Shown: piece after piece, positions 47,029 to 59,786 of the stretch
Layout of the letters: each line of letters begins with the position of its first letter
Numbering within the stretch: the first letter of the stretch is position 1
Assembly: GCF_023159225.1 (NCBI RefSeq)
Contig: NC_063166.1
Coordinates: 72,046,575-72,110,574, forward strand
Direction of reading: 5' to 3'
Length of the DNA: 64,000 bases
DNA from: Perognathus longimembris pacificus
Taxonomy: Eukaryota; Chordata; Mammalia; Rodentia; Heteromyidae
Program-made: the position numbers and the translations under genes
The notes under the pieces: model-generated
Database searches by the model: none
What the model saw: only the letters and a program-made list of their open reading frames with translations
What the model was told of the DNA's origin: nothing

Positions 47029-47357
47029 AACGCGACCCAGAAATCTACTTCTCTGATGGTCTCTCTCCTTTTCTCCAAAGTGCCCATAGCCTCATGGTGC
47101 CTGGTGCCTTTGGCTCTCCAATATCTCTCTTCTTTTGCAATGAAATAGTACTGTGTTACTGAGAAAGCAGAAGCTGCAGAAGGAAGCTTTCAGCCCTTGC
47201 CCTGGCTGCCCGCCTTCACCCACATTTCAGTCTGTATCTCCTCGGCCAGTCCTCCAAAATTTTCAACATGTAGTTTTACTCCTCAGGCTCTCAGCACCAA
47301 AATAAAAGCAAAAAATAAGCCCCAAACCAAAACAAATCCCCCCACTGACAATTTTGA

Positions 47358-47429
47358 CTATCTATCTATCTATCTACCTACCTACCTACCTATTTATCTA
47401 TCTACCTATCTACCTAATCTATCTGTCTG
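47358..47429. repeat. (TATC/TACC)n tetranucleotide array
   Basis: Tetranucleotide units alternating between CTAT and CTAC blocks. Confidence 0.95.
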
Positions 47430-47486
47430 CATGTTTATTTAAATATAAATAATCTCTCCACCAATCTGTAATGCCAACTCTGTCAT

Positions 47487-47605
47487 ACAACAAGTTCTTT
47501 TTTTTTTTTTTTTGTCTTTTCTTTTTGGTACTGGGGATTGAACCCAGGACGTTGCACTCGCTAGGCAAGCACTTTGCCTACTATACCAGCCCACACCAAG
47601 TTCTT
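47487..47605 (-). mobile_element. ID-like monomeric SINE inserted in old L1 debris
   Basis: On the minus strand: gggctggtatagtaggcaa..., B-box-like gggttcaatcccc, then an A-rich tail (47496-47525). It lacks the Geo module. Near-perfect duplications acaacaagttctt (47487-47499) and acaccaagttctt (47593-47605). The site is empty in the related L1 segment near 49744. Confidence 0.85.
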
Positions 47606-47698
47606 CTATGCACTGATAAAACCTTGGAGATTTTTAAAATCTTTTTCTTTGGTTTGCCCTTTGTACAACTATTTCAGACAATAAAACTATGTTTTGTG

Positions 47699-47703
<5 letters not shown>

Positions 47704-47736
<33 letters not shown>

Positions 47737-47737
47737 A
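47704..47737. repeat. (CAA)n microsatellite
   Basis: About eleven perfect CAA units. Confidence 0.97.
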
Positions 47738-47794
47738 CACTGTGGCATGCAGAACTTTGTTCTTGTGAGACAAGTACTCCTTGCTCTGACTTGA

Positions 47795-48030
47795 GCCATG
47801 CTCCCAGCCATTTTTTGCATTTGATATTTTTCAAATAGGGACTCATATTTATTATGCATGGAACACTCTAGATCATTTTCCTATTTCCACTTCCCAGGTA
47901 GTTGGGATGACAAGTATGTACCACCACAACCAACTTTTTATAGGTTGAGATGAGGTCTTGCAAGTCTGGTCTTGAACCACAATCTTCTTGAGCTCTGCTT
48001 CTTTAGCTAGAGTTACACCAAACTCTCAAC
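47795..48030 (-). mobile_element. Diverged B1-like SINE units
   Basis: Two B1-like endings (ggtagttgggatgacaagta and the region around 47965-48020), read on the minus strand. Heavily mutated. Confidence 0.45.
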
Positions 48031-48059
48031 TACTTACCTGTACTAGTAATTCTAAAAAG

Positions 48060-48540
48060 ATGTAGGATACTCTTTCATTCATTTATCTACCACTTAGATA
48101 TAAAAATAATATTTTACCCTTTTGGATTAATTAATTGAAAAAGGAAAGGAACTCGACATTTTTCCTTTCCTGTCTTTCCACTCCAGAGGTAATTACCAAT
48201 GGAAGTTGGTATATTTCCTTTCTCTCCATATTTAAAAAATTTATATGTAAATATATATCCATGAATGCTTTACTGTTCTGAATATCTAGAATTTACATAG
48301 ATGTTATTTTTACCACATGTATAATTCTGAAATTTTAAATGCATATTATATCTCTGAGATTTACCCATGATGATACATGGAGACAATTCATTTGAACTAC
48401 GCATTGGATTGTAGCTGCACTGGATCGTTGATCTATTCATTTCCCTGTCTGTGCTTTCATCTGGGCTTTTATTGTTATGGAAAGTGCTACAATGAGTATC
48501 TTGTTCATGAATCCTTACATATTGTGTGCTTCCTCTCCCC
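48060..48540 (-). mobile_element. Ancient L1 3' region
   Basis: The pattern tgagatttacccatgatgat...tatggaaagtgctacaatga matches the 3' part of mammalian-wide L1M elements on the minus strand. Confidence 0.6.
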
Positions 48541-49035
48541 TAAGGTTTAGGTCTAAAATGAGAATATTGAGAATTCTTGTCCTAAGTCAGTCTTCTAAAC
48601 AACAGGGCTTTATTTTTCATACTCATGCAGTTTGAGATCAAGGTGCTGTCAGATTCAGGCTCTCGTGATGGCTTGTGCTTTCTTTTCTCTTTAACTTCAC
48701 AGGGGAGAAGGGGTGATGAGTTTTTCTGGAGCACTGTTTGCAAGAACGCTAATCCCATTTATAAGGGCTTTACTTCCATGGCTTAACTGCCAAACCAGGG
48801 CTCCCTTGCTCTCACCACCACCCTGATTGGGATAAAAAGTGTCTGTATACCAGACACTGCCATTTTTTTTTCTTGCACTTCTCTAGTTGTATATTTTGAC
48901 CAAGAGTTTAACAGAAACTCCATTTTCTTACCTCTTTACCTCAGCTCAGGAATACTTAAAACAAAAAAGGTGAGAAGTAGTCATATCATTGTTTTAATTT
49001 GTGTTTCCCTGTTTGCTGGTCACTTTGGGAAAAAA

Positions 49036-49273
49036 AAATTGTCGGTTGTTGGGGCTTGAACTCAGGGCCTGGCTGCTATCTCTGAGCACTTTGTGTTCAA
49101 AGGCTAGTGCTCTATGACTTTGAGGCTCAGCGCCACTTCTGGTCTTTGAGTGGTTAATTGGAGATAAGAGTCTCACAGGGACTATTCTGCCTGGGTTGGC
49201 TTTGAATCACAGTCCTCAAATCTCAGCATCTTGGATAGCTAGGATTACAGGCATGAGACACTGGTGCCTGGCA
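49036..49273 (-). mobile_element. 7SL-headed Geo SINE inside old L1 sequence
   Basis: Minus strand: ccaggcaccagtgtctcatg head, gagactcttatctcc middle, and gttcaagccccaacaaccga end. Flanking sequence is L1-like on both sides. Confidence 0.75.
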
Positions 49274-50571
49274 AATTTTGAGAAACTTCCACATTGGTTA
49301 TGGTTGTTTTCTGTAAATTGTTGATTTCTAGCCTGGTTTTTTTTTTATTATGTTTGTGTGTTTGCTAAACTTTTCAAATTAATTTTGAGTTCCTTATATC
49401 TTCTGAAAGGTCAATCCTCGTGGGCTTTCTGCTGGTGTTATTGTGGGACTCATGGTCACCACAAGTATCAAGTGTCCTTGCAGAGGTTTTCATTTCATTG
49501 TAGGAAAATGTGCCCATGATTTCCACAGGCTTTGTGCTCTTTAGCTTTGTTTAAACATCTCATGCTCTGGGTGCCATAATGTTGTTTTGCTGTATTTTCT
49601 TCTGGAGGTTTCATAGTTTCTTTCACTTACGTGAAATCCATGTGTGGAAGGGCCATAAATGTGGGCCTTAATTTTATTCCAGGCCTCATCTAGTCTGTTG
49701 TACAGATTCATTTCTCCACCCCTCTGTAATGCCGACTCTGTCGTACACCAAGTTCGTTTATATACTGATAAAACTTTCAAGATCTTTAATCTTTCCTCCT
49801 TTTGTCTAATTCTTGGTCCTCACATCAGCACTGAATATTTTAGTTGACATGGATTCAAAATAACTGTTTTAAAAACTTAAGGACAGTCAGCATACCATTA
49901 TGTTTGTTCTTTCAAAAGGCACAGTTTGATTTTTTTGTATGTTCAGTGTTGTGCAACCATCACCCTGACCAAATTTAGAACCTTTTCAATATCTCCAAAG
50001 AAACCTTCAACACCTTAACTATCATTCTCAAGCTACCCATACATCCCAAGCCCTGGGTAACTATGCATCTATTTTCTTTCTTTACTTTCAAGACTCATAC
50101 ATGTTGAAGCATGTGCATTATTTTATATGGTAGAATTAGATTCCAGTGAATGGATATGTCACAATTGGTTTATTTATTCATTAGTTAAGACTCTAGGTGT
50201 TCTACTTTTGTCTCATGATTAATAGTTTTATAATTTTCCATGTACAAGTTATTGTACAAATATAAGTTTTTAAAAATCCTTTGGCTATAACCCTAAGAAC
50301 AGAATTTGGGTGGGGGGGGTCATATAGCAATTTTGCTTAACATAATAAGGAGCTATTTTCTATTCTCATCATCAATGGAGGATGCTTCTAGTTTTTCCTC
50401 ACCTTTATCAGCCTTCTTAAGCTTCATTTAAAAATTATAGCCCTCCTGATAAATAGTCCTAGTAGGAATCAAGTCTTCTTCCAGTATTTTTCATTTCGTC
50501 ATAGGAAAACGTGCCCATGTTTTGTATGTACTTTGAACTCTTCAGTCTGGTTTAAATATCTCATGCTCATG

Positions 50572-50631
50572 CATGACTAATGCTATTGAATATGTTTTCA
50601 TCATGACTAATGCTATTGAATATGTTTTCAT
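50572..50631. repeat. Perfect 30-bp tandem duplication
   Basis: The unit starting catgactaatgctattgaa is present at 50572-50601 and again, identical, at 50602-50631, within old L1-like sequence. Confidence 0.98.
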
Positions 50632-50640
50632 TGGACATTG

Positions 50641-52295
50641 TGTATCTTCTTTAGAATGTCTCTATCCAGGCCCTTGCCAGTTTTTAAGCCTGGTCTTTTA
50701 TTGTTGAGTTGTGGAAATGACTACTCTTCATATCTAGTATGTAAAGCAATCCCTCTCATCCTTCATTTATCTTTCTTCTCTTCAATTTTTAAAAAAATAC
50801 GATGCCTTTCCTTTGTTCTTGGTTTCTTATCTATGAGCTATAGGATGAATTTGCTATTTTTATTTTAGCAGATTTTTTTCCAGGTGAATGTAGAGGGAGA
50901 TTACTGAGAGAGAGAGAAGGCTGCCATCTTCAGATTGAGCCTTCTCATCTATGAACATGGTATGTCTCTCGAATTGGGATTTCTCCATGTTATGTTTTGA
51001 TGAGCCTCAGGTGCACCCCCTCCTGGAGAAACTCACTCTGGCTCAGTATGGACATGAACTGCCACAGCTTCTTCCCTTGAAGGTTTGCAAGGCTGGGTCA
51101 GTTCTCAATCACTCCCATTTTCTTTAGGTTGGTCTGAGTATTGATTTCCCTTTTCTGATTCTTTCAAGTCCAGTCTCACACCCACTGGGAATAATCCTAA
51201 GAGCATTCAGATCTATGATCTTGGGAGAAGACAGAGTAAGTACACAAATTTTTCCCTCAAACATGTCAGGAAAGATAATTTAAAAAAATTTAAGTTGAAG
51301 CTTAGGATATAGCTATTGAAGGGATGAAATTGGTCACTGACATGTCTTTCCATGTGTTGAAGGTGTACAAACAAATACCCTATAAACCAATAACTAAATC
51401 ATTGTATAACTCATCATACATAAGTGAAATGTTTTGATATTAATGAAAAAAGTTGTCTCTTCTAAGCTTACCACTGGTTCTATGCTATAGACAGAGTAAA
51501 ATAAATCATTACTGAGAAGATCTCTGTAAAGAACTTGAGTGGGTTCTCCATTATGAAGATAAAAAGTGAGGAGCTGGCCACTGACTTTGAGGAAAGTTGT
51601 AATCGAAAGATGTCCTCATGAAGCTCCTATAACTTGAGAGCTATAAGGTAGAGATATAGGAGGAACTGATTTTTTTTACTTTCCAGGTTATAAGAACATT
51701 TTTGATTGATAAAATGGGTGTTGTAGAAATGGGCTGTACGGAAAAGAGAATAATGGAGACCATAGGAGGAAAAGTTGGAGAGGAGGGACCAGGGCTTATG
51801 GCCAAGCACTAAAATATGTGAGAAGGATTGGCTTGGGCTTATCACCTGAGCTGAGCCTGGGACCCTCTTTTGACCTACCCTCAGAGAGAAGTACATTGGA
51901 AATGACTTCCATCACTCTGTCCTGTATCCGTAACTCCATCCTGCATCCCCAAAGGAGGCCATTCTGGTGTCATCTGTTTCTGAGTGGTTTCACCTTGCAG
52001 CCTCTAGGTGGTGCACCTGAGTTTCAACTGCTCTGCTCTCAAAAGAGTGAACACAACTAGGAACTAAGATGAGAGGTGCAAGCGAACTAGAAGATTGTCC
52101 TCAGAGTATGAGAAGGTGAGCTCAAGGCTGTGCTTTAACATGATAAAAACAACAACAACAACAACTTGATTCCATAGGGATGAAGACAATCATGCCACAC
52201 AGTGATAATACGGAGGTATTTACACTAAAAGCTATAATTTTTCATGCAACTCATATTTATTGAATGTCTATGTGTCTGAAACTGTTCTAGCACTG

Positions 52296-52340
<45 letters not shown>

Positions 52341-53084
52341 GGTACTCGGCAAGGGAAAGCTCCTGCCTGCAGTCTAGAGGTGGATTCAGGGGAGGCAATA
52401 AGACAATAGAAACGCTTGGGTGTGGGAGATGGTGGGAGACGTGAGGAGGATTCAGTAACAAGCCTGAAGCATTCTGATATGGTCACCTACAGCAGAATTT
52501 ACAAGATGAAATAGGAACATTTCCCCCCCCACACACACACTGAAATCCAGCTAGTGGAACAGGAAGGCAAAAAGAGGACACTAGGGACCCAGGATAAAGG
52601 TGTGTCCAGTGCCAGGTGAAGGATAGAAGTTGCCTGAGAGTCATTCCATGGAGCTGTTATTAAATGCAGGGGCGAGTGATACTGCCGTGATAGGAGCCCC
52701 ACCATGGTAGGTTGAGCTGGAAGGTATGATCTTCTTTCAGTTACAGAATATTAAGTGGAGAGGCGGACCAGCTGCATCTGGAGATGGATTGGACTCAGGG
52801 GAGATTCAAGCCAGGGAGGCCAATCGAGAGACAGCATGGGCAGCCATCCCAGAGGCTGGCAGAGCAGAGATGTGGGCTAATCTGGCACAGCATTGATGGG
52901 GATGGACAAGAGATGGTCTTGATGGAGCCTGGTGACTGATGGAGTGCAGGGGTGGGAGGGATGGGAGGAACCCCCATGGGTGCCAGGTCCTTGGCCTAGC
53001 TGACCATTCACACAGCCTGATACTGATGTTTCCTTGACCTCACAGCTATTTTTATGACTTTCCAGAGCATGGAGTAACCCAGAA
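50641..53084. other. Mostly unique sequence, no gene seen
   Basis: Contains small (CAA)n at 52146-52165, the (CA)n at 52298-52337 and a C8 run near 52524. No domain-bearing frame. Confidence 0.5.
52298..52337. repeat. (CA)n microsatellite
   Basis: Twenty CA units. Confidence 0.97.
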
Positions 53085-53200
53085 CTGAACTAATAAAGTG
53101 CAGCAGTTCTGCTTTAATGAGCAGAGGAGAGTAATTTGTAATTAGCATATACATTATTTGTACATAATGAGTGCTTCCAGAGTCCTTGTGGGGGTTGTTT
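53085..53200. promoter_or_regulatory. Weak candidate conserved element
   Basis: Short repeat-free AT-rich block: gctttaatgagcagaggaga and agtaatttgtaattagcata, with homeodomain-like TAATTAG. Inference only. Confidence 0.25.
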
Positions 53201-53906
53201 GTCTTCCTAAGTATTTAAACCACCCCCCTCCTCCCAACCATCTTGTTTATGCTGCTTATTTCTACTATTTATTCCCACAAATACACACAAGTCCGTACGC
53301 ACACATTTGCACATTCATTCACCTGCAGCCATCCGAACACCGTGTGTAGCCAGGGAGAGACATACAAAGTAACATGTGGTGACCTTCATCCACATACCTA
53401 ACCTGGTTCTAGCATACATCTACATAGGAAGTGAACGCTTATGTCTACCCAGAGGTACATATGTTTACGGATACATGTGCACGTACTCGTTCAGGTGTGT
53501 GCACATGTCCAAGAAGCTTTGGTACACAGAATGTGTGTCCTGACATGCCCAGGGGTACAGACTTGCATCTGTGTCCATGCACAGACATATACACCCACAC
53601 AGACACATACACTCATATCCATACAGCAAATCTCATACCAATGAGGAAGGGCTGGGGGTTCCGTCAGTCAGTCTCTCCTCAAGTACTTATGCTATCAGGC
53701 CTTTATCATTTTGATCTTGCCCAAAGATTTGAGGTTTATGAAATGTTGTCCTCTTGGCCACAGAATATGTCCTTCTATGGATCATCTACTGTTTGGTAGT
53801 ACTGCCTTCCCATGATGCTGTGGGGTCTCTGGGCTGGTAATAGATCCACAGCCTAAAGATCCTATATTCACCATCGCAACAGGCACCAATGAGTAGTCAA
53901 GAGATT

Positions 53907-54133
53907 CATTCTTGTCTTTTTTTTTGGCCAGTCCTGGGGCTTGGATTCAGGGCCTGAGCACTGTCCCTGGCTTCTTTTTGCTCAAAGCTAGCACTCTGCC
54001 ACTTAAGCCACAGTGCCACTTCTGGCCGTTTTCTGTATATGTGGTGCTGGGGAATCGAACCCAGGGCCTCATGTATACGAGGCAGGCACTCTTGCCACTA
54101 GGCCATATCCCTAGCCCACATTCTTGTCTTTTT
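53907..54133 (-). mobile_element. IDL-Geo SINE, full length
   Basis: Full dimer with a short A-tail. TSDs cattcttgtcttttt lie at 53907-53921 and 54119-54133. Confidence 0.94.
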
Positions 54134-54249
54134 GAGACCAAGGTTTTGCTTGGGAAGTACAGGAGACATATAGGTCCTAGTTAGAGTATCTTGTTTTTGG
54201 GGTCCCCAGATAAAAACTCTGTATGGTGATAAATGGGTATAAAGACAAA

Positions 54250-54445
54250 CACATGCCAAATGCTACTCACACACCAGGATTTCCCAACTTCATCACCATA
54301 TCATTTGCAAAGTCAGAATTATGATCCTCTTTTTCAGAGAGGGAAACTGAAGTTCAAAGAAATGAAATCATTGGCTGAGGGTTGCTCAGAATGGACTTGA
54401 ACACAGATGAGTCTCACACTGTGTAATCTCTGCTCCTCCATGGCT
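54250..54445 (-). mobile_element. MIR SINE
   Basis: tttttcagagagggaaactg and tggacttgaacacagatgag match MIR in reverse. Confidence 0.65.
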
Positions 54446-55304
54446 CATCCATCACTCTCTGTCCTGTCCTTCTATCCCTTTTAAACCCTGTGTCTACTGG
54501 GGAAGACATGAGAGGGTAACGGAGCTAACAAGGGTCCTTGGGGCTTCTTTTGGGGGCTTAAGAACAAAGATGAGAAGCTCTGTTCACTTAAGATCAGTGA
54601 TGATGGCTTTGGTGAGGGAAACCTGATTTGCTCTTTCTGACCTTGATGGGTATTTTTTATTTGAATCCTTAGACACATCTATAAAGAGAGCTCATTTCTC
54701 TGAGGATAAGAGTGGACAGTATATCTGGGGTTCTTCTTGAGTACTATGCTCCTGAAATGTACCTCAAAGGATAAAAGAGTCCTTTGTTGTGTTGGAAATG
54801 TCATAGACCCTATAATTTTTTTAAGGTGTGCATTTGGTCACTTGCCAATTATTGGCCATTGGTTATATTCTTATAGTAAGTGTGCTACAACAAGACATGG
54901 GAAAACTTGAAGAAGACATCAGGCCACTTTTGGTTTATGTGATTGGAGACCTTATAAAGAAGGAAAAAGGGCAATACATTTTTTTTACAACCATCCTTTT
55001 TTCATGTTAACCTTAACATGTAGATGGAGATAGTTAATAACAGGGAGATCAGCTGATACTCATGAATACTTTCTATTAACCAGGTCTCACAATGGTCTCA
55101 ATGTCCAAAATATTTTACATGTAACAGTTACTCAATTCTCACCATAGCCTTATGACATTCTAGTGCCAACGTAGGCATTTCTGCTCCTAATTCAGTGTTG
55201 AGAAATAAGGTATCTGTGAGATAAAGGTCTGGGGGACAGCTTGTATGGGTTGAACCCAGGTCCTATGATTGCTATCCATGTTACAAACAGTATGGAGTAG
55301 AAAA

Positions 55305-55748
55305 ATATGTTTTATTGTTATTGTAGAGGTGATGTATAGAGAGGTTACAGTTACATGAGCCAGGTAATGAGTACATTTCTTTTTAAACCATGCCCCTTCC
55401 TTTGCTCTCTCCCAGTTTTTCCCTCCCATCTCCACCCATAAGTTGTATAGTTCATTTTCCACACAGTGTCTAGTATCACTGCTGTATTTGTTCACCCTTT
55501 GTCCCACCTTTTCTGTGCCTCCCCTTTACCCTCCCAAAGACTGATAAACTAACATATAAGACAAAATGAAAAGACAATAAAAACAGCAACAGCAACAAAA
55601 AAACCTGTTTCCATTTCTTGGAGTTGATTTTGTAAACTATTATTTTATATGGACGCATGCACATAGCTATTGAGCCTTTGTGATCCACTCCTATGAATAG
55701 CCTCCTTTGGTCTCACTGTGTGAGTGTCTATAGAACTGTATAATGGCA
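55305..55748 (-). mobile_element. L1 3' UTR fragment
   Basis: Third copy of the same L1 3' end: attgtagaggtgatgtatag, ggttacagttacatgagcca, and continuing to ttgagcctttgtgatccact, as in the copy at 29055. Confidence 0.85.
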
Positions 55749-55749
55749 G

Positions 55750-57470
55750 TGCTTTTTATTTTTATAGTGTTGGCCAGTTTCTGTGGTGTCGATGCCACAC
55801 CACAGATACTAACTCTTTAACTGCTGGGAGAGAAAAGAGGAAGAAATAGAAGGTAAGAGGGATACTTACCAGATGCAAACTGAACAACTGGCTTTCTGAC
55901 TCCAGTCTATGGGTGGGCCCAAGGCCCTGGAAATGAACCTTTTGCTACTCCTTGGGCTCTAAGGAGACCAGGCCGTGGGAACAGAGGACTTAGAAGAAAG
56001 TTATTTCCAGGCAGTTTCTCCATTGCCTCAGCCTGGATGGACTTAGGTGTTTTACTTCTTCCTGTGCTACCTCCAGGGAGAGAACAAAGACTGGAACCAG
56101 AAAGGCCAAGGCCGCTAATCTCCCAGTAAAAGACTTTGAAAGGAGAGGAAGGTAGCTAGTCTACCACAGAGAGTTGGCAGAGCTGGGTGTCCGGAGGCCA
56201 GGGCCAGGGCCTCTGTGAGTGGCGTAGGGAGCAGAGCTGGCAGGCTGGGGGGAAATGGCTGGCGGAAGGCCTCTTGGACCTTCTATCCTGTGTCTGTCAC
56301 TCTCACACAGATTAACGAGCTCCAGGATGCCCTTGGTGCTGGCTAGGCAGGCGCAGGGCCTCCCCAAAATAGACAGGACGCCTGGTGCCTCTGTGACAGT
56401 CCTAGCCATTGTCTTTATGAGCCTGGTGGGTTCAGGGATCACATCCTAACACTTCCTTTCTGTGCTTAATCACCATCCTGATGGATGGACACTTGGATTA
56501 GGGCATGGATTGCCCCCAGGGCTGTTGAGTGCAGGATAGACTCTGGGAAATCAGGCCCTGTCAAGTGTATGTGGGTGTTTGCAGCTAGAAGGGGGGAAAA
56601 TGGGACCATTGTAGAGCATCTCCAAGGACTCTGAGATCTTTCCTTGGCTAAGGCTAGCTCAGGGGGGGCATGCACCATGCTTAGTAGCATTGGCTACTTG
56701 TAGGAGCCATGTATGGGTCAGATATAACCACTAGGGGGCAGGCCCAGACAGCAGGTGGGTCAGGCTGACTCCCACCGCAGCATCAAAGGCCTGTGGGAGG
56801 ACCCATATCCATAAAGAGGCCCACTGTAGGTCCTGGGGCTCTCTTTAGGCTCTGGTCAGCTTCAGGCAGAGCCTGGACACAAGGCATTCTAGAGAATAAG
56901 GAGAGTGGAGTGGAGATGGAAGCCAGTGTAGACCCTCTCACTTGTGGTAATAGGGTGATGATAAACAGCCTTTGCATTTGGACAAAAATGGACAGTGGCT
57001 TCTCCACTGTAGAAGGTGGCAAAGGTAGTAAGAAAGAATATCAGGGACAGAGAAGGGCAGGCTGGGTCAGAGTCGGGAACTGATGCTTGGGGCCCAGGGA
57101 CAGAAACCAGATGCAAGAACTCTGGCTTGAGGGTCCCCAAAGGGTTCTCCTTGCTTAGGCCTACCTGGCTAGGCTAGCTTCCTATTGGTGCAGTGACAGG
57201 ATTTATTTACTTATTTGCTTTGCCTAGCGACTCAAAAATAGTTCTTACCTTTTCTACTCTTGGCTCTGCAGCATTTGGCTTTGGTTGATTCTGAAGACTT
57301 GTGAGAACCTCTGAGGCTGCTGCCTGCCCAGAATGGAATTTCTGAGGCTGTGTTATAGAGCTGATGCTGAGAGACAAAGAAACCTGAGATTCCCACTGAG
57401 GAGATAAGACCGGGGAGTCCATTTCTCCCAGGCCTGCTGGGAGGCCTGGGTAGACTCCGGGACCTGTAGT
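55750..57470. other. Unique G+C-richer sequence, no gene seen
   Basis: Frames of 74-109 codons on both strands lack recognisable domains. A SINE-free stretch. Confidence 0.5.
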
Positions 57471-57472
57471 TA

Positions 57473-57515
57473 TCCATCCATCCATCCATCCATCCATCCA
57501 TCCATCCATCCATCC
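57473..57515. repeat. (CCAT)n microsatellite
   Basis: About ten CCAT units. Looser CCAT-like sequence continues at 57600-57650. Confidence 0.97.
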
Positions 57516-57867
57516 TCTCATCCCTTCATCCCCCACATCTGTCCCCTTATCAATCCAGCCATCTATTTATTAGTCTACTTTATGCTCTGCCATCTAGCTC
57601 TCATTCTCTTCCATCTTTCCATCCATGCATCCATCCATTCTCTATTCATCCATTAACCTATTCTATTGAGATAAGCCATGGAGACTTACTCCATGTGGAG
57701 GTCTCTTTTGGGTCATGAAAATACAACAGTGAAAGCTCTCAGAGCTCCGGAGAACTACATTTGAATAGCAATACCCTAGTGACAATCCAAATCACTTATT
57801 CTGACTTGGGGATGGCACTACGGGAGCCTGCTTTTGAGATTTTGAGGTGGCAAACTCCCCTCTCCTA

Positions 57868-58000
57868 TACCATACATACACACATACATACATATATATA
57901 TACATATAGATGTATGTATATACATCTATGTATATACATGTATGTGTATACATGTATCTATGTATGTATATATGTACACATATATAATATACACACATGT
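57868..58000. repeat. Imperfect (TACA/TATA)n array
   Basis: Alternating purine-pyrimidine sequence of catacata, tatatata and gtatgtat units with self-complementary stretches. Confidence 0.9.
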
Positions 58001-58439
58001 AGGTATGAATGTGTCTCCAAATATATACAGTATGCCCACAATGAATCCTCTTGGTTTCAGGATCATTTGTACACCTTACATGACTATACAACGATCTAAA
58101 TATTTGCATACACTCACATATATGCACTTGTGCCTACACATGGGCACATGGGTATGGGCCCATATTTACCCATACATGAATACACACCCCAGGACTACAC
58201 AGGCACATACCTGCACAGTCACTCACACGGGCCGCTGGTATGTGGATATAACTATATACAAGTATCTGCTCTTGGGATCCGTGTGCCTACACTACCCATG
58301 TAACCACATACACACCTATGGAGGCACACTGCTCATATACACGTGAGCCATTTGCATGTAAATACCCCCTCTGACTTTGACCTTTTCCCCAAAGCTCTCA
58401 TATCCTCCCATTTCCCCATCTTATCCTGAGGAATTATCC

Positions 58440-58690
58440 ATATCTCTGACAAGAGAATGGGTTACAAATGCAGCCACAGAGCTGTTTTGACATTTTTGAT
58501 GAATAACATTCAATACTATTAATTGGAACAATTGCTTTTCATTTAACTAAATCACGGGAATTGCTAAACTAAATTGAAACGGAATGTAATTTTGCCTCGC
58601 ACTGCTTTAATATGGGCCTCTAAATGTCTTCTCCCTGAAGGATTAGTAACTTAATCACCCAGCAGTGATAACTGCTTCCCAGGCTCAGCT
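58440..58690. promoter_or_regulatory. Candidate conserved non-coding element
   Basis: Repeat-free AT-rich block: tcaatactattaattggaac, a SOX-like ggaacaattgcttttcattt, gctaaactaaattgaaacgg and gctttaatatgggcctctaa. Enhancer call is inference. Confidence 0.45.
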
Positions 58691-59204
58691 GGGAGGTTTC
58701 CTGCTCTCTGCAGCAGCCTGCCTGGGACCAGGCAGCCGCTCCTCCCGCCCCTGGGCTTCCTCTCCTTGCATTATTCATCATTGGGGACACAATTCTCGCT
58801 CTTCTCTGAGTCCAGCTGGACCCTCAGAGGCAAGTTCCATTTTCTTTTGCGCTGCCCAGAAGGTGTGCAGCCTGCCTTAAGCTTGCTTGCCCTGGGAGCC
58901 CAAATGTGAGTTTAGACTCTCATCTCTGAGCTTCTCTGATCCTTGTAGAGTCTTCTGTCTGTCCTGAAAAGGCTGGCTCTGGAATGCTGCGGCCTCCTAG
59001 GTCTCAAAGGGCGATCCAGAGCCCCACCTGGCCTCCAGAGGCAGTTTGACATGGGCCACAAATTCTCTCTCCATTGCCTGGAGGAATAAGGAAGGCCCCA
59101 GCCAGGTGTGCTCTTGCTTATGTTGCCTGGGACAGAGGGTTCCCAGGACATGATAAAACTAGAAAGACCCTCTCACCATGGGACCATCTCTACCTCCAGC
59201 TAGA

Positions 59205-59394
59205 AATCATCATGTATTTAGTGTTCACTGTATGCTAGCCACTTGCCATGCACAACTTCATGTTTTGAAGTAATACTAGCACACATTTACTTCATTTCAT
59301 ACATTACTTCACTTAAATTTGAAGCAGTCTCATGGAGCTATGCTTTATTAGTGTATTTGTTTTACAAATGAGGAAAAGAAGACTCAGATTGGTT
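59205..59394 (-). mobile_element. MIR SINE
   Basis: tgttcactgtatgctagcca and tgttttacaaatgaggaaaa follow MIR in reverse. Confidence 0.6.
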
Positions 59395-59642
59395 TGTTTT
59401 CTTTTCTTTTTGGTGCCAGTCTTGGAGCTTGAACTCCGGGCCTAGATGCTGTCCTTGAGCTTTTGTGCTCAAGGCTAGTGCTCTGTCACATGAGCCACAG
59501 CTCCACTTACAGGATATTCATAGTTAATTAGTGATAAGAGTCTCATGGACTTGCCTGCCTGCCTTCAAACATTGATCCTCAGATCTCAGCTTCCTGAGTA
59601 ACTAGAATGTGTAGGCATTAGCTACTGTGTGACAATACTCAG
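59395..59642 (-). mobile_element. 7SL-headed Geo SINE, diverged
   Basis: Minus strand: head with gttactcaggaagctgagat, middle gagactcttatcac, and end gttcaagctccaagactggc. The T-rich tail side is at 59395-59411. Confidence 0.72.
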
Positions 59643-59786
59643 TTTTTGAAAGCCTACCTCAGTTTCTAAAAGCCTATCTGGGATATCACAGGTGTGGATA
59701 CAACAGTAATACTAACAGAAGAACTTGCTTTGTAATAAGCAACTCTGCTAAAGGCTAGACTAGCATCTATCGGACAACCTTGAAGA

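Larger units (their letters stand above)
48960..50640 (-). mobile_element. Ancient L1 ORF2/3' debris with SINE insertion
   Basis: Phrases typical of L1M read on the minus strand: ttaatttgtgtttccctgtt, ttttgagttccttatatctt, the block 49590-49800, tgtgcaaccatcaccctgac (49950) and ttatttattcattagttaag (50170). Parts of 49490-49600 recur at 50490-50600, and parts of 49715-49800 recur at 47465-47650. These are probably separate L1 copies rather than a local duplication. Confidence 0.65.

Noticed and set aside
47465..49810. Local segmental duplication between 47465-47650 and 49715-49810
   Set aside because: The shared words match ancient L1 sequence, so two L1 copies explain it better than a duplication of this locus.
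57761..58346. Overlapping Tyr/Met/His-rich frames on both strands
   Set aside because: They are driven by the alternating TACA/TATA repeat.
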